A DNA stretch of 63,783 bases, from positions 1 to 63,783 of the forward strand of contig NZ_VZOT01000015.1 of assembly GCF_008801935.1 (NCBI RefSeq). The letters run 5' to 3'. Every line of letters begins with the position of its first letter. Position 1 is the stretch's first letter. This DNA comes from Comamonas kerstersii. Lineage in GTDB: Bacteria > Pseudomonadota > Gammaproteobacteria > Burkholderiales > Burkholderiaceae_C. A program made the position numbers and the translations under genes. This document shows, piece after piece, positions 49,969 to 61,563 of this stretch. The notes under the pieces were generated by a model, which was not told the DNA's origin, did not search any database, and saw only the letters and a program-made list of their open reading frames with translations.

Positions 49969-50865
49969 TTAAATCAGACCAGCATTACGCAGCGCGGTTT
50001 CTACCACAGGCTGGTTGGCTGCCGACAATTCTGTCATGGGCAGACGCAGCGTACCGCCACAGTGGCCCATGCGTGCCACGGCCCATTTCACTGGGATGGG
50101 GTTGGACTCCACGAACAGGTGCTTGTGCAAAGGCATCAGCTTGAACTGGATTTCCATGGCGCGCTGGATGTTGCCAGCCAGGGCAGCGGCGCACAGCTCG
50201 CTCATCAGGCGGGGGGCTACGTTGGCGGTTACGGACACATTGCCGTGGCCGCCGCACAGCATCAGCGCCACAGCGGTGGGGTCATCACCGGAGTACACGC
50301 CAAAGCCCTGAGGCACATCGCGGATCAGCCATTGTGCACGTTCGATATTGCCGGTGGCTTCCTTGATACCGAAGATGGAATCAATCTGTGCCAGACGCAG
50401 CACGGTGTCGTGCTGCATGTCTGCGCCGGAGCGGCCGGGCACGTTGTAGAGCATCATGGGCAGATCGCCGACGGCTTCAGCAATGGCCTTGAAGTGCTGG
50501 TACTGGCCTTCCTGCGTAGGCTTGTTGTAGTAGGGCACTACCTGCAGCTGGCTGTCGGCACCAACGCTCTTTGCAAACTTGGCCAGCTCAATGGCTTCGT
50601 GGGTGCTGTTGGCACCGCAGCCGGCCATCACGGGCACGCGGCCTGCAGCCTGTTCAACGGCCACGCGAATGATTTCGCAGTGCTCTTCTACGTTCACGGT
50701 GGGCGATTCGCCCGTAGTGCCCACGACGCCAATGCAGTTGGTGCCCTCTGCGACATGCCAGTCGATCAGTTTGCGCAGGCTCGGGTAGTCGACGCTACCG
50801 TCCTCATGCATGGGGGTGACAAGGGCAACGATGCTGCCTTTCAAGGCGACTGTAGATGTGGTCAT
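49969..50865 (-). CDS. dapA: 4-hydroxy-tetrahydrodipicolinate synthase DapA
   Basis: Condenses pyruvate with aspartate semialdehyde in lysine and peptidoglycan synthesis. The 298-residue TIM barrel shows [18 protein letters not shown] with the catalytic Tyr, [10 protein letters not shown] with the Schiff-base Lys, and YSGDDPTA. It is first of the leftward dapA-bamC unit, preceded by a 320-base gap that holds a repeat element and the promoter. Confidence 0.97.
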   Translation of the reverse strand: MTTSTVALKGSIVALVTPMHEDGSVDYPSLRKLIDWHVAEGTNCIGVVGTTGESPTVNVEEHCEIIRVAVEQAAGRVPVMAGCGANSTHEAIELAKFAKSVGADSQLQVVPYYNKPTQEGQYQHFKAIAEAVGDLPMMLYNVPGRSGADMQHDTVLRLAQIDSIFGIKEATGNIERAQWLIRDVPQGFGVYSGDDPTAVALMLCGGHGNVSVTANVAPRLMSELCAAALAGNIQRAMEIQFKLMPLHKHLFVESNPIPVKWAVARMGHCGGTLRLPMTELSAANQPVVETALRNAGLI

Positions 50866-50985
50866 GACCGCGAGAGAAAACGGGAAAAGGGCATTCTAAC
50901 GATTGCGCCAGCATGCAATGCAAGCAATGTATTCGCGTTGACCCTAGACAACACGGATTTGCGCAAACTTTGCAGATAGTCACTC

Positions 50986-51078
50986 AAAAAAATGAGCTGT
51001 CAGCGCTGTTTATACAAGCAATTGCGATCTATTTATATGTAAAATGCTTTCAAATCAAGCGCTGAATGCTCTTATTTT
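50986..51078. repeat. Intergenic palindromic repeat, copy 6 (diverged)
   Basis: Outer arms ATGAGCTGTCAGCGCTG and CAAGCGCTGAATGCTCTTA are recognisable but with more mismatches, and the inner stem is weak. It lies in the divergent gap between dapA and the broken DUF2254 gene. Nothing else is seen in 50866-51188 apart from likely promoters. Confidence 0.7.
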
Positions 51079-51188
51079 TATGAGGATGCGCCTTGGCTGT
51101 CTGTCTGCGCTGATAGGCAATGCTGCCTTGTCTGACATCGTGTCACCCAAGGATGCGGCATACACAAGTCTTCACAAGGAGACGGTGT

Positions 51189-52461
51189 ATGAGCGTGAAT
51201 AAATGGTGGTGGCAACTGTCAGGTTGGCTGCAGACTGTGGGTGCGCACCACACTGATTGGCTTGCTGGGGGTGCTCACGGCATTGCTGGCTGCGGTGGTG
51301 GAGATCTGGATTCCCTGGGAGCTGCCGGGCTTTGTAGATGTGGCAGCCATTGAAAGTCTGCTGACCATCATTGCCTCCAGCATGCTGGCTGTGACCACGT
51401 TTTCGCTGGGTGTCATGACCTCGGCCTACGGCTCTGCCACCAGCAACGTCACACCGCGCGCCACCAAGCTGCTGATGGAAGACCCCATCACCCAGACGGT
51501 GCTGGCCAGCTTTATTGGCTCATTCATCTTCAGAGTGGTGGGCATGATCGTGCTGCGCTTTGGTGCCTATGGTGAACGTGGGCGCGTGGTGCTGTTCATC
51601 GTCACGATTGCCGTGATTGCCCTGATCGTGGTCAACCTGCTGCGCTGGATTGACTACCTCACCCGCTTCGGGCGCATGGGGGAGACGATGGGCCGCGTCG
51701 AAGACGCCACCCGCACCGCGCTGCAGCAGTGCCTGGCGCAGCCCTATCTGGGCGGGCAGTGCTGGCCGTTTCCGCAGCACCCGCCGCAGGCAGGTATTGC
51801 GATTGCTGCAGAGCAGGTGGGCTATGTGCAGCACATCGACATGCCCGCGCTGGCGCAGGCTGCCAAGGAGGCAGGAGGGACGATCTACATGGGAGCCACA
51901 CCGGGCAGGCATGTGTTTGTGGACTCACCGCTGGCGTGGCTGGTGTGCAGTGCACAGACATCGCCCGAAGTGCTGGAAGCGGCTTTGTCCGCCATACGTG
52001 CCAGCTTCAGCGTGGGCAATGAGCGCAATTTTGAGCAGGACCCGCGTTTTGGCCTGGCGGTGATGTGTGAGATCGCCTCGCGGGCGCTCTCTCCTGCCAC
52101 CAATGACCCGGGCACGGCGCTGGACGTGATTGCGCGCAGCACCCGGCTGCTCAGTGTCTGGGCGCAGGGGCTGCGTGAGCGCGAGGCGCAGGAAATTGCT
52201 GCTGACTAACCGGAGATCTTCGTGCCCCCGCTGCGCAGCGCAGACCTGTTCGATGACGCCTTCATGCTCATGGCTCGCGATGGCGCAGGGCTGGTGGAAA
52301 TTCAGCTGCGCCTGCAAAAGTCACTGGCGGCGCTGGGGCGCATTGGTCATGGCGAATTCCGGCAAACCGCGCGCGAACAGGCTGAACTGGCGCTGGCGCG
52401 TGCCGATGTGGCCATGGCACTGGAGCACGACAAGCAGCGCCTGCATGCCCTGGTGCAGGAG
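51189..52461 (+). pseudogene. DUF2254 membrane protein gene, broken by a frameshift and a stop
   Basis: The start (MSVNKWWWQLSGWLQ) and the next segment (WVRTTLIGLLGVL) lie in different frames, joined near 51225-51241. The second frame continues through the DUF2254 core (SMLAVTTFSLGVMTSAYGSATSNVTPRA; RFGLAVMCEIASRALSPATNDPGTA, read as shorter pieces) to TAA at 52207. After it the same frame still codes recognisable family sequence: FVPPLRSADLFDDAF, RDGAGLVEIQLRLQKSL. The 3' end runs into the convergent methyltransferase gene with no proper stop. Intact relatives are one protein of roughly 420 residues with four membrane helices. Confidence 0.82.
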
Positions 52462-53052
52462 TTAAGGCAGCAAAGCTGCGGGCGCAGCCGCCGCGTCTTT
52501 GACGGCTGCAATGCGCTGCACGACGCGCTCTGGGCTGTGGCGCAGGCCGTGCTCATAGGCCACCACCTGCCAGCCGCTGCACACCTGCAGCAGCTCGCCG
52601 GGGGCCAGCAGAAAGTCCGGGCGCGAGGGCTTGCCGTAGGCGGCATTGCCCTGGCCAAAGGTTTCATAGATCAGCAGGCCACCATCGCGCACGCTGCCCA
52701 GCACCTGGGGCCACAGCGGCCGCCACAGGTAGTTGGTCACCACCACGGCATCAAACTGCTGGCCGGGCAGGGGCCAGGGGCCGTTTTCAATATCCGCTTC
52801 AATGGCGCGCACGCTGGCAGGCAGCTGTGCCAGGGCTTGCGGATTGCGGTCAATACCGGTGACATGGTGGCTCAGTGCCGCCAGAAAGCTGGCATGGCGG
52901 CCATTGCCGCAGGCCACGTCCAGCACCTGTGCGCCTGCAGGCAGCAGATGGGCAAAGCGCTGCACCCATTCAGAAGGGGCAGAAAGTGCAGACAGTGCAG
53001 AAGGTGCGGGCGCAGGCGTGCTGCCCTGCGGCAAAGCAGTAGAACAAGTCAT
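52462..53052 (-). CDS. SAM-dependent methyltransferase (class I, TehB-like)
   Basis: 196 residues with motif I QVLDVACGNGRH, the acidic end of strand 2 in VTGIDRN, ENGPWPLPGQQFDAVVVTNYLWRPLW around motif IV (short pieces), and GGLLIYETFGQGN. The family methylates small molecules; TehB handles tellurite or selenium species, but the substrate here is unknown. ATG 53052 (MTCSTAL) is chosen because the frame upstream covers another small gene. Its 3' end abuts the decayed DUF2254 gene. Confidence 0.87.
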   Translation of the reverse strand: MTCSTALPQGSTPAPAPSALSALSAPSEWVQRFAHLLPAGAQVLDVACGNGRHASFLAALSHHVTGIDRNPQALAQLPASVRAIEADIENGPWPLPGQQFDAVVVTNYLWRPLWPQVLGSVRDGGLLIYETFGQGNAAYGKPSRPDFLLAPGELLQVCSGWQVVAYEHGLRHSPERVVQRIAAVKDAAAAPAALLP

Positions 53053-53063
53053 GGGGTGTGGGG

Positions 53064-53225
53064 TCAGAAGCAGGCCCAGACCTGGTCTGCCAGCGTCAGC
53101 ATGAAGTCGGGCTGCAGGTACATGGCAAATACGGCCAGCAGGGCCAGGCAGACCACCACCCAGATCACGCCGCGCAGCCACGCGGGCAGTCTGGGCATGG
53201 AGGAGGGGGGAGAGGTGGTGGACAT
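53064..53225 (-). CDS. Small membrane protein, 53 residues
   Basis: A short gene between the MFS and methyltransferase genes. It encodes MSTTSPPSSMPRLP, a single hydrophobic helix (GVIWVVVCLALLAVFAMYL) and the ending QPDFMLTLADQVWACF. The C-terminal PDFMLTLADQVWACF looks conserved from similar small proteins I recall in betaproteobacteria, always near this methyltransferase. It ends 11 bases before the methyltransferase ATG, consistent with one transcript. No function is known to me. Confidence 0.72.
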   Translation of the reverse strand: MSTTSPPSSMPRLPAWLRGVIWVVVCLALLAVFAMYLQPDFMLTLADQVWACF

Positions 53226-53255
53226 GCCTGTTATTGTGACAGCAGTGGCTGCAGC

Positions 53256-54494
53256 TTACGCCGCCGTTGCTGCCTGACGCTGCAGTGGCGCTTCACGCAC
53301 GGGCAGGTTGACGAGGGCGGCAAATACGCCCAGCGCAATCGACAGATACCAGACCATGTCGTAATTGCCATTGATGTCATACAGATAGCCGCCCAGCCAC
53401 ACGCCCATGAAGCTGCCAATCTGGTGGCTGCAGAACACAAAGCCACCCAGCATGGACAGGTGTTGCACGCCAAAGATCTGTGCAATCGTGGCGTTCGTCA
53501 GCGGCACGGTAGACAGCCACAGAAAACCCATGGCTGCGGTGAACAGGTAGACCGACCAGTCCGACAGCGGAGTCAGCAGGAACAGCACCGTGACTACCGA
53601 GCGCATGCCGTAGATGCCTGCCAGCACATAGCGCTTGCGCATAGGGTACTTCTGGCCCAGATTGCCCGCCAGATAGGTGCCAAAGATATTGAACAGCCCC
53701 ACCAGCGCCAGCCCCACGCTGGCCACATGGGGCGACATGCCAAAGTCCTTGAGGTAGCTGGGCATGTGCACACCAATAAACATCACCTGAAAGCCGCAGA
53801 CAAAGTAGCCCGCCGTCAGCAGCACAAAGCTGGGGTTGGTCCATGCCTCCTTGAAGGCCTGCAGGGTGGACTGCTGGCGCTGCACGGGTTTGCCTGAGGC
53901 AAAGCCCGGCTCACGCAGGCCAAAGGCCAATACGGCAATGATGAGGGCCATCACCGCCAGAATCATCAGCGCATTGCTCCAGCCAAAGGCGCTGATCAGG
54001 CCGCCCTCTACCGGCACCATGAAGAACTGGCCAAATGAGCCCGCCGCCGCCGTCACCCCCATGGCCCAGCTGCGCCGCTCCGGGGGAATCTGCCGCCCCA
54101 GCACACCATAGACCACGGCGTAGGTCGTGCCCGCCTGGGCCATGCCAATCATCAGCCCGGCAAACAGCGCAAACAGCAGCGTGGTGGGGGCCAGCGCCAT
54201 GCCCACCAGCCCCAGTGCGTAGAGGATGGCTCCGCCAATGAGCACTTTGAAGGCCCCCATGCGGTCGGCAATCATGCCGATGAAAATGCCAAAAATGCCC
54301 CAGGACAGGTTCTGGATGGCAATGGCCAGCGAGAAGCTCTCACGCGTCCAGCCCATGTCCTGCGTAATGGGCTGCAGCCACAGGCCGAAGCCGTGGCGAA
54401 TGCCCATGGACAGGGTGACGACCATGCCGCCGCACAGCAGCACCTGCAGCATGGGCAGGCGTTGGGGCGTCGTTTGTTGTGTATGGTTTTGCAT
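53256..54494 (-). CDS. MFS transporter (oxalate/formate-antiporter-like group)
   Basis: 412 residues with 12 hydrophobic segments. The A-motif-like loop is GMIADRMGAFKVLIGG between helices 2 and 3, and GMAQAGTTYAVVYGVLG and SWAMGVTAAAGSFGQF fit the OxlT/monocarboxylate type. Substrate unknown. I use ATG 54494 (MQNHTQQTTPQ); the frame upstream to 54623 has no membrane or signal character. It is divergent from parE. Confidence 0.88.
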   Translation of the reverse strand: MQNHTQQTTPQRLPMLQVLLCGGMVVTLSMGIRHGFGLWLQPITQDMGWTRESFSLAIAIQNLSWGIFGIFIGMIADRMGAFKVLIGGAILYALGLVGMALAPTTLLFALFAGLMIGMAQAGTTYAVVYGVLGRQIPPERRSWAMGVTAAAGSFGQFFMVPVEGGLISAFGWSNALMILAVMALIIAVLAFGLREPGFASGKPVQRQQSTLQAFKEAWTNPSFVLLTAGYFVCGFQVMFIGVHMPSYLKDFGMSPHVASVGLALVGLFNIFGTYLAGNLGQKYPMRKRYVLAGIYGMRSVVTVLFLLTPLSDWSVYLFTAAMGFLWLSTVPLTNATIAQIFGVQHLSMLGGFVFCSHQIGSFMGVWLGGYLYDINGNYDMVWYLSIALGVFAALVNLPVREAPLQRQAATAA

Positions 54495-54772
54495 GACAGC
54501 AATGTAGCGAAATGCGTTTGCAAAAGCTGCAACCTGCGCGATATGCATTGCACAAAGCTGCCATCGAATGGCACGATGGACGTTTTCAGACCCGTTCACC
54601 CCGCCGCCATCCGGTGCAGCCATGCCCGCCTGTGGGCCTGTTCAGCTGGCATGCGGCATGGGCGTGAGCGGTGCCCATGCGGGGCCATGTGCCCTATTGC
54701 AGCCGGAGTCGACGATTGGTTACTGTGAATTTATCCAGCACTGAGCTGTGGCCGGAACTACAATCCGCCCCC

Positions 54773-56752
54773 ATGGCAGCTAAACCCTCTACTTCTGCAT
54801 CCGCCTATTCGGAAGGCTCAATCCGTGTTCTCAAGGGCCTGGAGCCCGTCAAGCAACGCCCCGGCATGTACACCCGCACCGATAACCCCCTGCACATCGT
54901 GCAGGAGGTGATCGACAACGCGGCGGACGAAGCACTGGCCGGATACGGTAAAAAAATCAAGGTCACATTGCACAGCGACGGCTCCGTCAGTGTGGAAGAC
55001 GATGGCCGCGGCATTCCCTTTGGCCTGCACCCTGAAGAAAACGCTCCCGTGGTGGAGCTGGTCTTTACACGCCTGCACGCTGGCGGCAAGTTCGACAAAG
55101 GCAATGGCGGCGCGTACAGCTTCTCCGGCGGTCTGCACGGCGTGGGCGTCTCGGTGACGAACGCTCTGGCCACGCGCCTTGAAGTGACGGTGCACCGCGA
55201 CGGTCAGGTCGCTTCTCTGGCCTTTGCTGGCGGTGATGTGGTTGAACCCTTGACCACCCGCGACATGGCCAGCGGCGACCGCAAGCACGGCACCACGGTG
55301 CGTGTGTGGCCAGATGCCAAATACTTTGACAGCGCCAACCTGCCCATGCATGAGCTGGTGCACCTGCTGCGCTCCAAGGCCGTGCTCATGCCCGGTGTGA
55401 GCGTGACGCTGACCAATGAAAAGAACAAAGACGTTCAGCAGTGGCAGTACAAGGGTGGCCTGAAGGACTACCTCTCGCAGACGCTGAATGCCGACCCCGT
55501 CATCCCGCTGCTCGAAGGCGAAGCTTATGCCGACAAGCACAGCGACACCTTCAGCGAAGGCGAAGGCGCCGCCTGGTGCCTGGCCTTTACCGAGTTGGGC
55601 ACGCCCGTGCGCGAAAGCTATGTCAACCTGATTCCCACCACCGCAGGCGGCACGCATGAAAGCGGCCTGCGCGATGGCCTGTTCCAGGCTGTGAAAAGCT
55701 TTATCGAGCTGCATGCGCTGCTGCCCAAGGGCGTCAAGCTCATGCCTGATGACGTCTTCGCCCGTGCCAGCTTTGTGCTCTCGGCCAAGGTGCTGGACCC
55801 GCAGTTCCAGGGCCAGGTCAAGGAAAAGCTTAACAGTCGTGACGCCGTGCGTCTGGTCTCCAGCTTTGTGAAGCCCGCCATGGAGCTGTGGCTCAACGCC
55901 AATGTGGAGCACGGCAAAAAGATTGCAGAGCTGGCCATCAAGGCTGCCCAGACCCGCCAGAAAGCGGGTCAGAAGGTGGAAAAGCGCAAGGGCTCCGGCG
56001 TGGCCGTGCTGCCCGGCAAGCTCACCGACTGCGAAAGCCGCGACATCTCCGTCAATGAAGTGTTTCTGGTGGAGGGCGACTCCGCCGGTGGTTCGGCCAA
56101 GATGGGTCGCGACAAGGAAACCCAGGCCATCCTGCCCCTGCGCGGCAAGGTGCTCAACACCTGGGAAGTGGAGCGCGACCGCCTGTTTGCCAACAACGAA
56201 GTGCACGACATTTCTGTAGCGATTGGCGTAGACCCCCATGGCCCCGATGACGAGCCTGACCTGTCCGGCCTGCGCTACGGCAAGATCTGCATCTTGAGCG
56301 ATGCGGATGTGGACGGCTCCCACATCCAGGTGCTGCTGCTGACACTGTTCTTCAAGCACTTCCCCAAGCTCATCGAGACAGGCCATGTCTACATCGCCCT
56401 GCCGCCGCTGTTCCGGGTGGACGTGCCTGCGCGCGGCAAAAAGCCTGCGGCCAAGGTCTATGCGCTGGACGAGGGCGAACTGAACGCTATCCTCGACAAG
56501 GCCGCCAAGGAAGGTGTGGCACGCGAGAAGTGCCAGATCAGCCGTTTCAAGGGCCTGGGCGAGATGAACGCCGAGCAGCTGTGGGAAACCACCCTCAACC
56601 CCGACACGCGCCGCCTGCTGCCCGTGCAGGTGGAGGATCTGGACCTCGCCACTTCCGAGCTCATCTTCGGTCAGCTCATGGGCAAGGGCGAAGCCGCCGC
56701 ACGCCGCGAGCTGATGGAGCTGCACGGCAACGATGTGGAAGTGGACATCTGA
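54773..56752 (+). CDS. parE: DNA topoisomerase IV subunit B
   Basis: The ATPase subunit of Topo IV, which decatenates daughter chromosomes. It has 659 residues, the usual ParE length. GHKL segments are EVIDNAADEALAG, DDGRGIPFG and GGLHGVGVSVTNAL. The toprim part shows VEGDSAGGSAKMGR and LSDADVDGSHI, then the C-terminal RFKGLGEMN. Length and the partner parC downstream distinguish it from GyrB. ATG 54773 (MAAKPSTS) fits homologues. Confidence 0.96.
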   Translation: MAAKPSTSASAYSEGSIRVLKGLEPVKQRPGMYTRTDNPLHIVQEVIDNAADEALAGYGKKIKVTLHSDGSVSVEDDGRGIPFGLHPEENAPVVELVFTRLHAGGKFDKGNGGAYSFSGGLHGVGVSVTNALATRLEVTVHRDGQVASLAFAGGDVVEPLTTRDMASGDRKHGTTVRVWPDAKYFDSANLPMHELVHLLRSKAVLMPGVSVTLTNEKNKDVQQWQYKGGLKDYLSQTLNADPVIPLLEGEAYADKHSDTFSEGEGAAWCLAFTELGTPVRESYVNLIPTTAGGTHESGLRDGLFQAVKSFIELHALLPKGVKLMPDDVFARASFVLSAKVLDPQFQGQVKEKLNSRDAVRLVSSFVKPAMELWLNANVEHGKKIAELAIKAAQTRQKAGQKVEKRKGSGVAVLPGKLTDCESRDISVNEVFLVEGDSAGGSAKMGRDKETQAILPLRGKVLNTWEVERDRLFANNEVHDISVAIGVDPHGPDDEPDLSGLRYGKICILSDADVDGSHIQVLLLTLFFKHFPKLIETGHVYIALPPLFRVDVPARGKKPAAKVYALDEGELNAILDKAAKEGVAREKCQISRFKGLGEMNAEQLWETTLNPDTRRLLPVQVEDLDLATSELIFGQLMGKGEAAARRELMELHGNDVEVDI

Positions 56753-56869
56753 GCCCGTGCCCGCCAAGGCCTGCCCCTTGTTCTTTTTTCAGCAGCAGTG
56801 CGCCACCATGCGCACTGCCTTATCTGACAAGGTCTGCTGCCCCGGCAGCAGCCCACCCCCGACATACGT

Positions 56870-59257
<2,388 letters not shown>

Positions 59258-59299
59258 ATGTGATAGCTATTAGCGCTTTCTGGACGGGCGCTAGAAGCC

Positions 59300-59345
59300 A
59301 AAAAGGCTGTTAATCCTGTAAAGGGTTGGCAGCCTTTGTTTTTTC
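59300..59345 (+). terminator. Terminator after parC
   Basis: AAAGGCTG / CAGCCTTT with a 20-base loop that itself can partly pair, followed by GTTTTTTC. Just before it (59262-59298) is a further half copy of the dispersed repeat, AGCTATTAGCGC with GCGCTAGAAGC. Confidence 0.75.
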
Positions 59346-59373
59346 TTCTTTGCTTGTGAGAGAGAGGGCTTTT

Positions 59374-59805
59374 CTCCCTCGCCCGCTTGCGGGAGAGGGT
59401 AGGGGTGAGGGTGGTGTTTACTCCTTCCCCCGCTGGGGGAAGGCAGGGATGGGGGCCAGCTCTGTTGGAGGTTGCCAGGCAAGCGCTGCACGACAGTCGC
59501 CAGTTTTATGAATGAAATATGGCTCCAACGCAGATGCAGAAAGCGCTTGCAGCTATGAATTTGGCATTCGCTCCCTCTCCCGCTTGCGGGAGAGGGTAGG
59601 GTGAGGGTGGTGTTTACTCCTTCCCCCGCTGGGGGAAGGCAGGGATGGGGGCCAGCTCTGTTGGAGGTTGCCAGGCAAGCGCTGCACGACAGTCGCCAGT
59701 TTTATGAATGAAATATGGCTTTAGCGCAGATACAGCAAGCGCTGATAGCTATGAATTTGATATGTACTCCCTCTCCCGCTTGCGGGAGAGGGTTGGGGTG
59801 AGGGC
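59374..59805. repeat. Tandem composite repeat, ~196-bp unit, two full copies plus a partial third
   Basis: Units start at 59374, 59571 and 59767 (spacing 197 and 196). Each holds a CCCTCTCCCGCTTGCGGGAG palindrome, a second palindrome CTTCCCCCGCTGGGGGAAG, an anchor AAGCGCTGCACGACAGTCGC, and a tail with AAGCGCTTGCAGCTATGAAT, which resembles the arm of the six intergenic palindromes. Copies 1 and 2 are almost identical. The third stops after the first palindrome. No coding potential is evident. Confidence 0.9.
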
Positions 59806-59966
59806 GGTTCTGCTTCTGGTTTGGTTGCTGCTATGGGTTTGTTTGCAGAGGCTGGGTGGTTACACCGACGGGCAATTCTTTGTTACTCCAAAGAGTCGCT
59901 CGCCGAAGCAACGTAGGTGTCGGGTCCCGGACGATTGGCTACTTAAAAACAAGTGTCCGTTGCTGC

Positions 59967-60185
59967 ATGGCCGAGAGGTACTTCGAGAAGTTCTGGCAAC
60001 ATGGCAAGCCCGCGTTCGGTTGGGTGATGGCCTTTGGTGCGCACGGCATGGTGCTGCCGCTGATGGGGATTGGCCCCATGGTCTGGAATATTCCGCTGGA
60101 TGGCGCGATCTCTGAGGTAGTGGGTACCACGATCTGGATGTGGACGATTGAGTGCGTTCGCCGCCAGATGTTGTGTAAAGCTTGA
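59967..60185 (+). CDS. Possible small membrane protein, 72 residues
   Basis: An open frame starting MAERYFEKFWQHGK with an aromatic/hydrophobic middle (GWVMAFGAHGMVLPLMGIGPMVW) and IWMWTIECVRRQML near the end. The residue pattern looks protein-like, with low Ser/Arg noise, but I recognise no family. No convincing ribosome-binding site precedes the ATG; GTTGCTGC lies there. It lies in the accessory region between the tandem repeat and the repeat-protein gene. A perfect 8-bp hairpin (60241-60259) follows. It could be spurious. Confidence 0.4.
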   Translation: MAERYFEKFWQHGKPAFGWVMAFGAHGMVLPLMGIGPMVWNIPLDGAISEVVGTTIWMWTIECVRRQMLCKA

Positions 60186-60399
60186 ATGACTGCATCCATT
60201 GGCTGAGCGCCAGTGTTTGCGGAATGAACCGATGCTTCTACGCCAGCCACAGGCTGGCGTGGTCTCTAGACACAACCAACTTCCGGCACTGGTCTGCGCG
60301 GATGTGCCACAGGCGTGAGTCAACCCGCGCCTGTGGCTGGTGCTTGATTCAAGCCCCGGCAACTCATGGCCTCAGTACGGTTTGCCCCACCAAGCAGAT

Positions 60400-61548
60400 T
60401 CAGGGCATGTCCGGGTTATAGGGCTGTTCCCCGGGTGAAAGCTCGCCGGGGTTAAAGGGGTCTTCGCCGGGTGAAAGATCACCGGGGTTGAAGGGGTCTT
60501 CGCCGGGTGAAAGGTCACCGGGGTTATAGGGCTCTTCACCGGGCGAAAGCTCGCCGGGGTTGAAGGGTTCCTCTACGGGGGGCTGTGTTGCCTGAAAGCC
60601 GGGGTCTTGCAGTTGCAGATCCAGCAAGGCCTGCTGAGGGTCAATCACATCGTCATTCGGCCCGGTAAAGGGCTCGGTGCCAGGCACGGCCACCAGGCTG
60701 GGGTCAGGGAGATCAGCAGCGGGTGCGTCTGTGTCTTGGTTCAGCAGGCTTTGCAGTTGCTGCATCTGGTCCAGACTGGGGGTGGATTCCAGCTGCATCA
60801 AGGCGGGATCAGGGGTAGCCGGTGCTGGAGGGGTAGCAGGTGCAGTAGGGGTAGCAGGCTCTGGAGGGGCGGCTTGTGCGGCAGCGCGTTTTTGCAGCGC
60901 TGCCTCACGTGCCTTGGCGAGTTGCTCTGCGGTCGCGGTAGGGGTGGCTGGTGCTCCTGCTTCGGCTCGCGCCCTTTCGGCTTCCGCCTTGCGCTGGGCC
61001 AGCAAGGCCGCCGCGCTGTTGGTGGCTGCAGGGGGGGGCGCAGCAGGCGTAGCCCCTGACAGCTGCGTTATCAGTTCGTTGATTTGTGCTTGCTGCTCAG
61101 GGCTGAGGTTGGGCTGTTGCTGCAGGGCCTGGAGCAGGGCCTGTGCCTCCTCGCCAGACAGGGAAACAGGCACCGTGGAGGACGCTGCTGTGCCAGCAGG
61201 TGCATTGAGTAATGCTCGGTTTGCGTTGGCAATATCGGTCAGATTCTGGACGATGGCATCTATCAAGGGATTGGGTGCTAAGGTGACGCCAGATAAGAAT
61301 GGCATGCCCTGCTGTGGGGTGTCGTTCAGTGGCAGGGTGGCCATCTGGCTGGGGTAAATCTGGGTATCTGGGCTGGGACTGCTACCGCCTGAGGGGGGGG
61401 CACCAGTGCTGACTGCGAGGTAGGTTCTGCCGTCGGGCGTGGTGGTGACAAAAAAATTGGTGGCCTGGGCCTGCGAGACCAGACCCAGTGCCAGCAGTGC
61501 TGCGGCCAGTGTGTGGCGGGAACGGAAGGGGGGTAAAGCCAGTGGCAT
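60400..61548 (-). CDS. Secreted Ala/Pro/Gln-rich protein with C-terminal 12-residue repeats
   Basis: 382 residues. The signal peptide (HTLAAALLALGLVSQAQA) is followed by a short ordered stretch NFFVTTTPDGRTYLAV, a Ser/Pro linker and a helical Ala/Gln region (EEAQALLQALQQQPNLSPEQ, EQLAKAREAALQKRAAA). Ala/Pro spacers come next, and the last 55 residues are four copies of a unit like PFNPGELSPGEE plus a partial fifth. No known domain is recognised. It is read leftward, 15 bases after the TPR/beta-barrel gene, so the two form an operon. A role as a surface or exported substrate of the barrel is inferred. Confidence 0.78.
   Translation of the reverse strand: MPLALPPFRSRHTLAAALLALGLVSQAQATNFFVTTTPDGRTYLAVSTGAPPSGGSSPSPDTQIYPSQMATLPLNDTPQQGMPFLSGVTLAPNPLIDAIVQNLTDIANANRALLNAPAGTAASSTVPVSLSGEEAQALLQALQQQPNLSPEQQAQINELITQLSGATPAAPPPAATNSAAALLAQRKAEAERARAEAGAPATPTATAEQLAKAREAALQKRAAAQAAPPEPATPTAPATPPAPATPDPALMQLESTPSLDQMQQLQSLLNQDTDAPAADLPDPSLVAVPGTEPFTGPNDDVIDPQQALLDLQLQDPGFQATQPPVEEPFNPGELSPGEEPYNPGDLSPGEDPFNPGDLSPGEDPFNPGELSPGEQPYNPDMP
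60403..60567 (-). repeat. In-frame 36-bp tandem repeat encoding P(F/Y)NPG(E/D)LSPGE(E/D/Q)
   Basis: Four full units and a partial fifth at the 3' end of the secreted-protein gene. Units differ at the F/Y and E/D positions, so copies have diverged at the codon level while keeping the frame. Copy number is likely to vary between strains. Confidence 0.9.
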
Positions 61549-61563
61549 ATCGACCTCTGCGGG

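Noticed and set aside
59374..59805. CRISPR array
   Set aside because: Repeats are ~196 bp and contiguous, with no unique spacers and no cas genes.
60403..60567. CRISPR-like 36-bp repeats
   Set aside because: They keep an open frame, have no spacers, and encode a regular peptide repeat inside a secreted protein.
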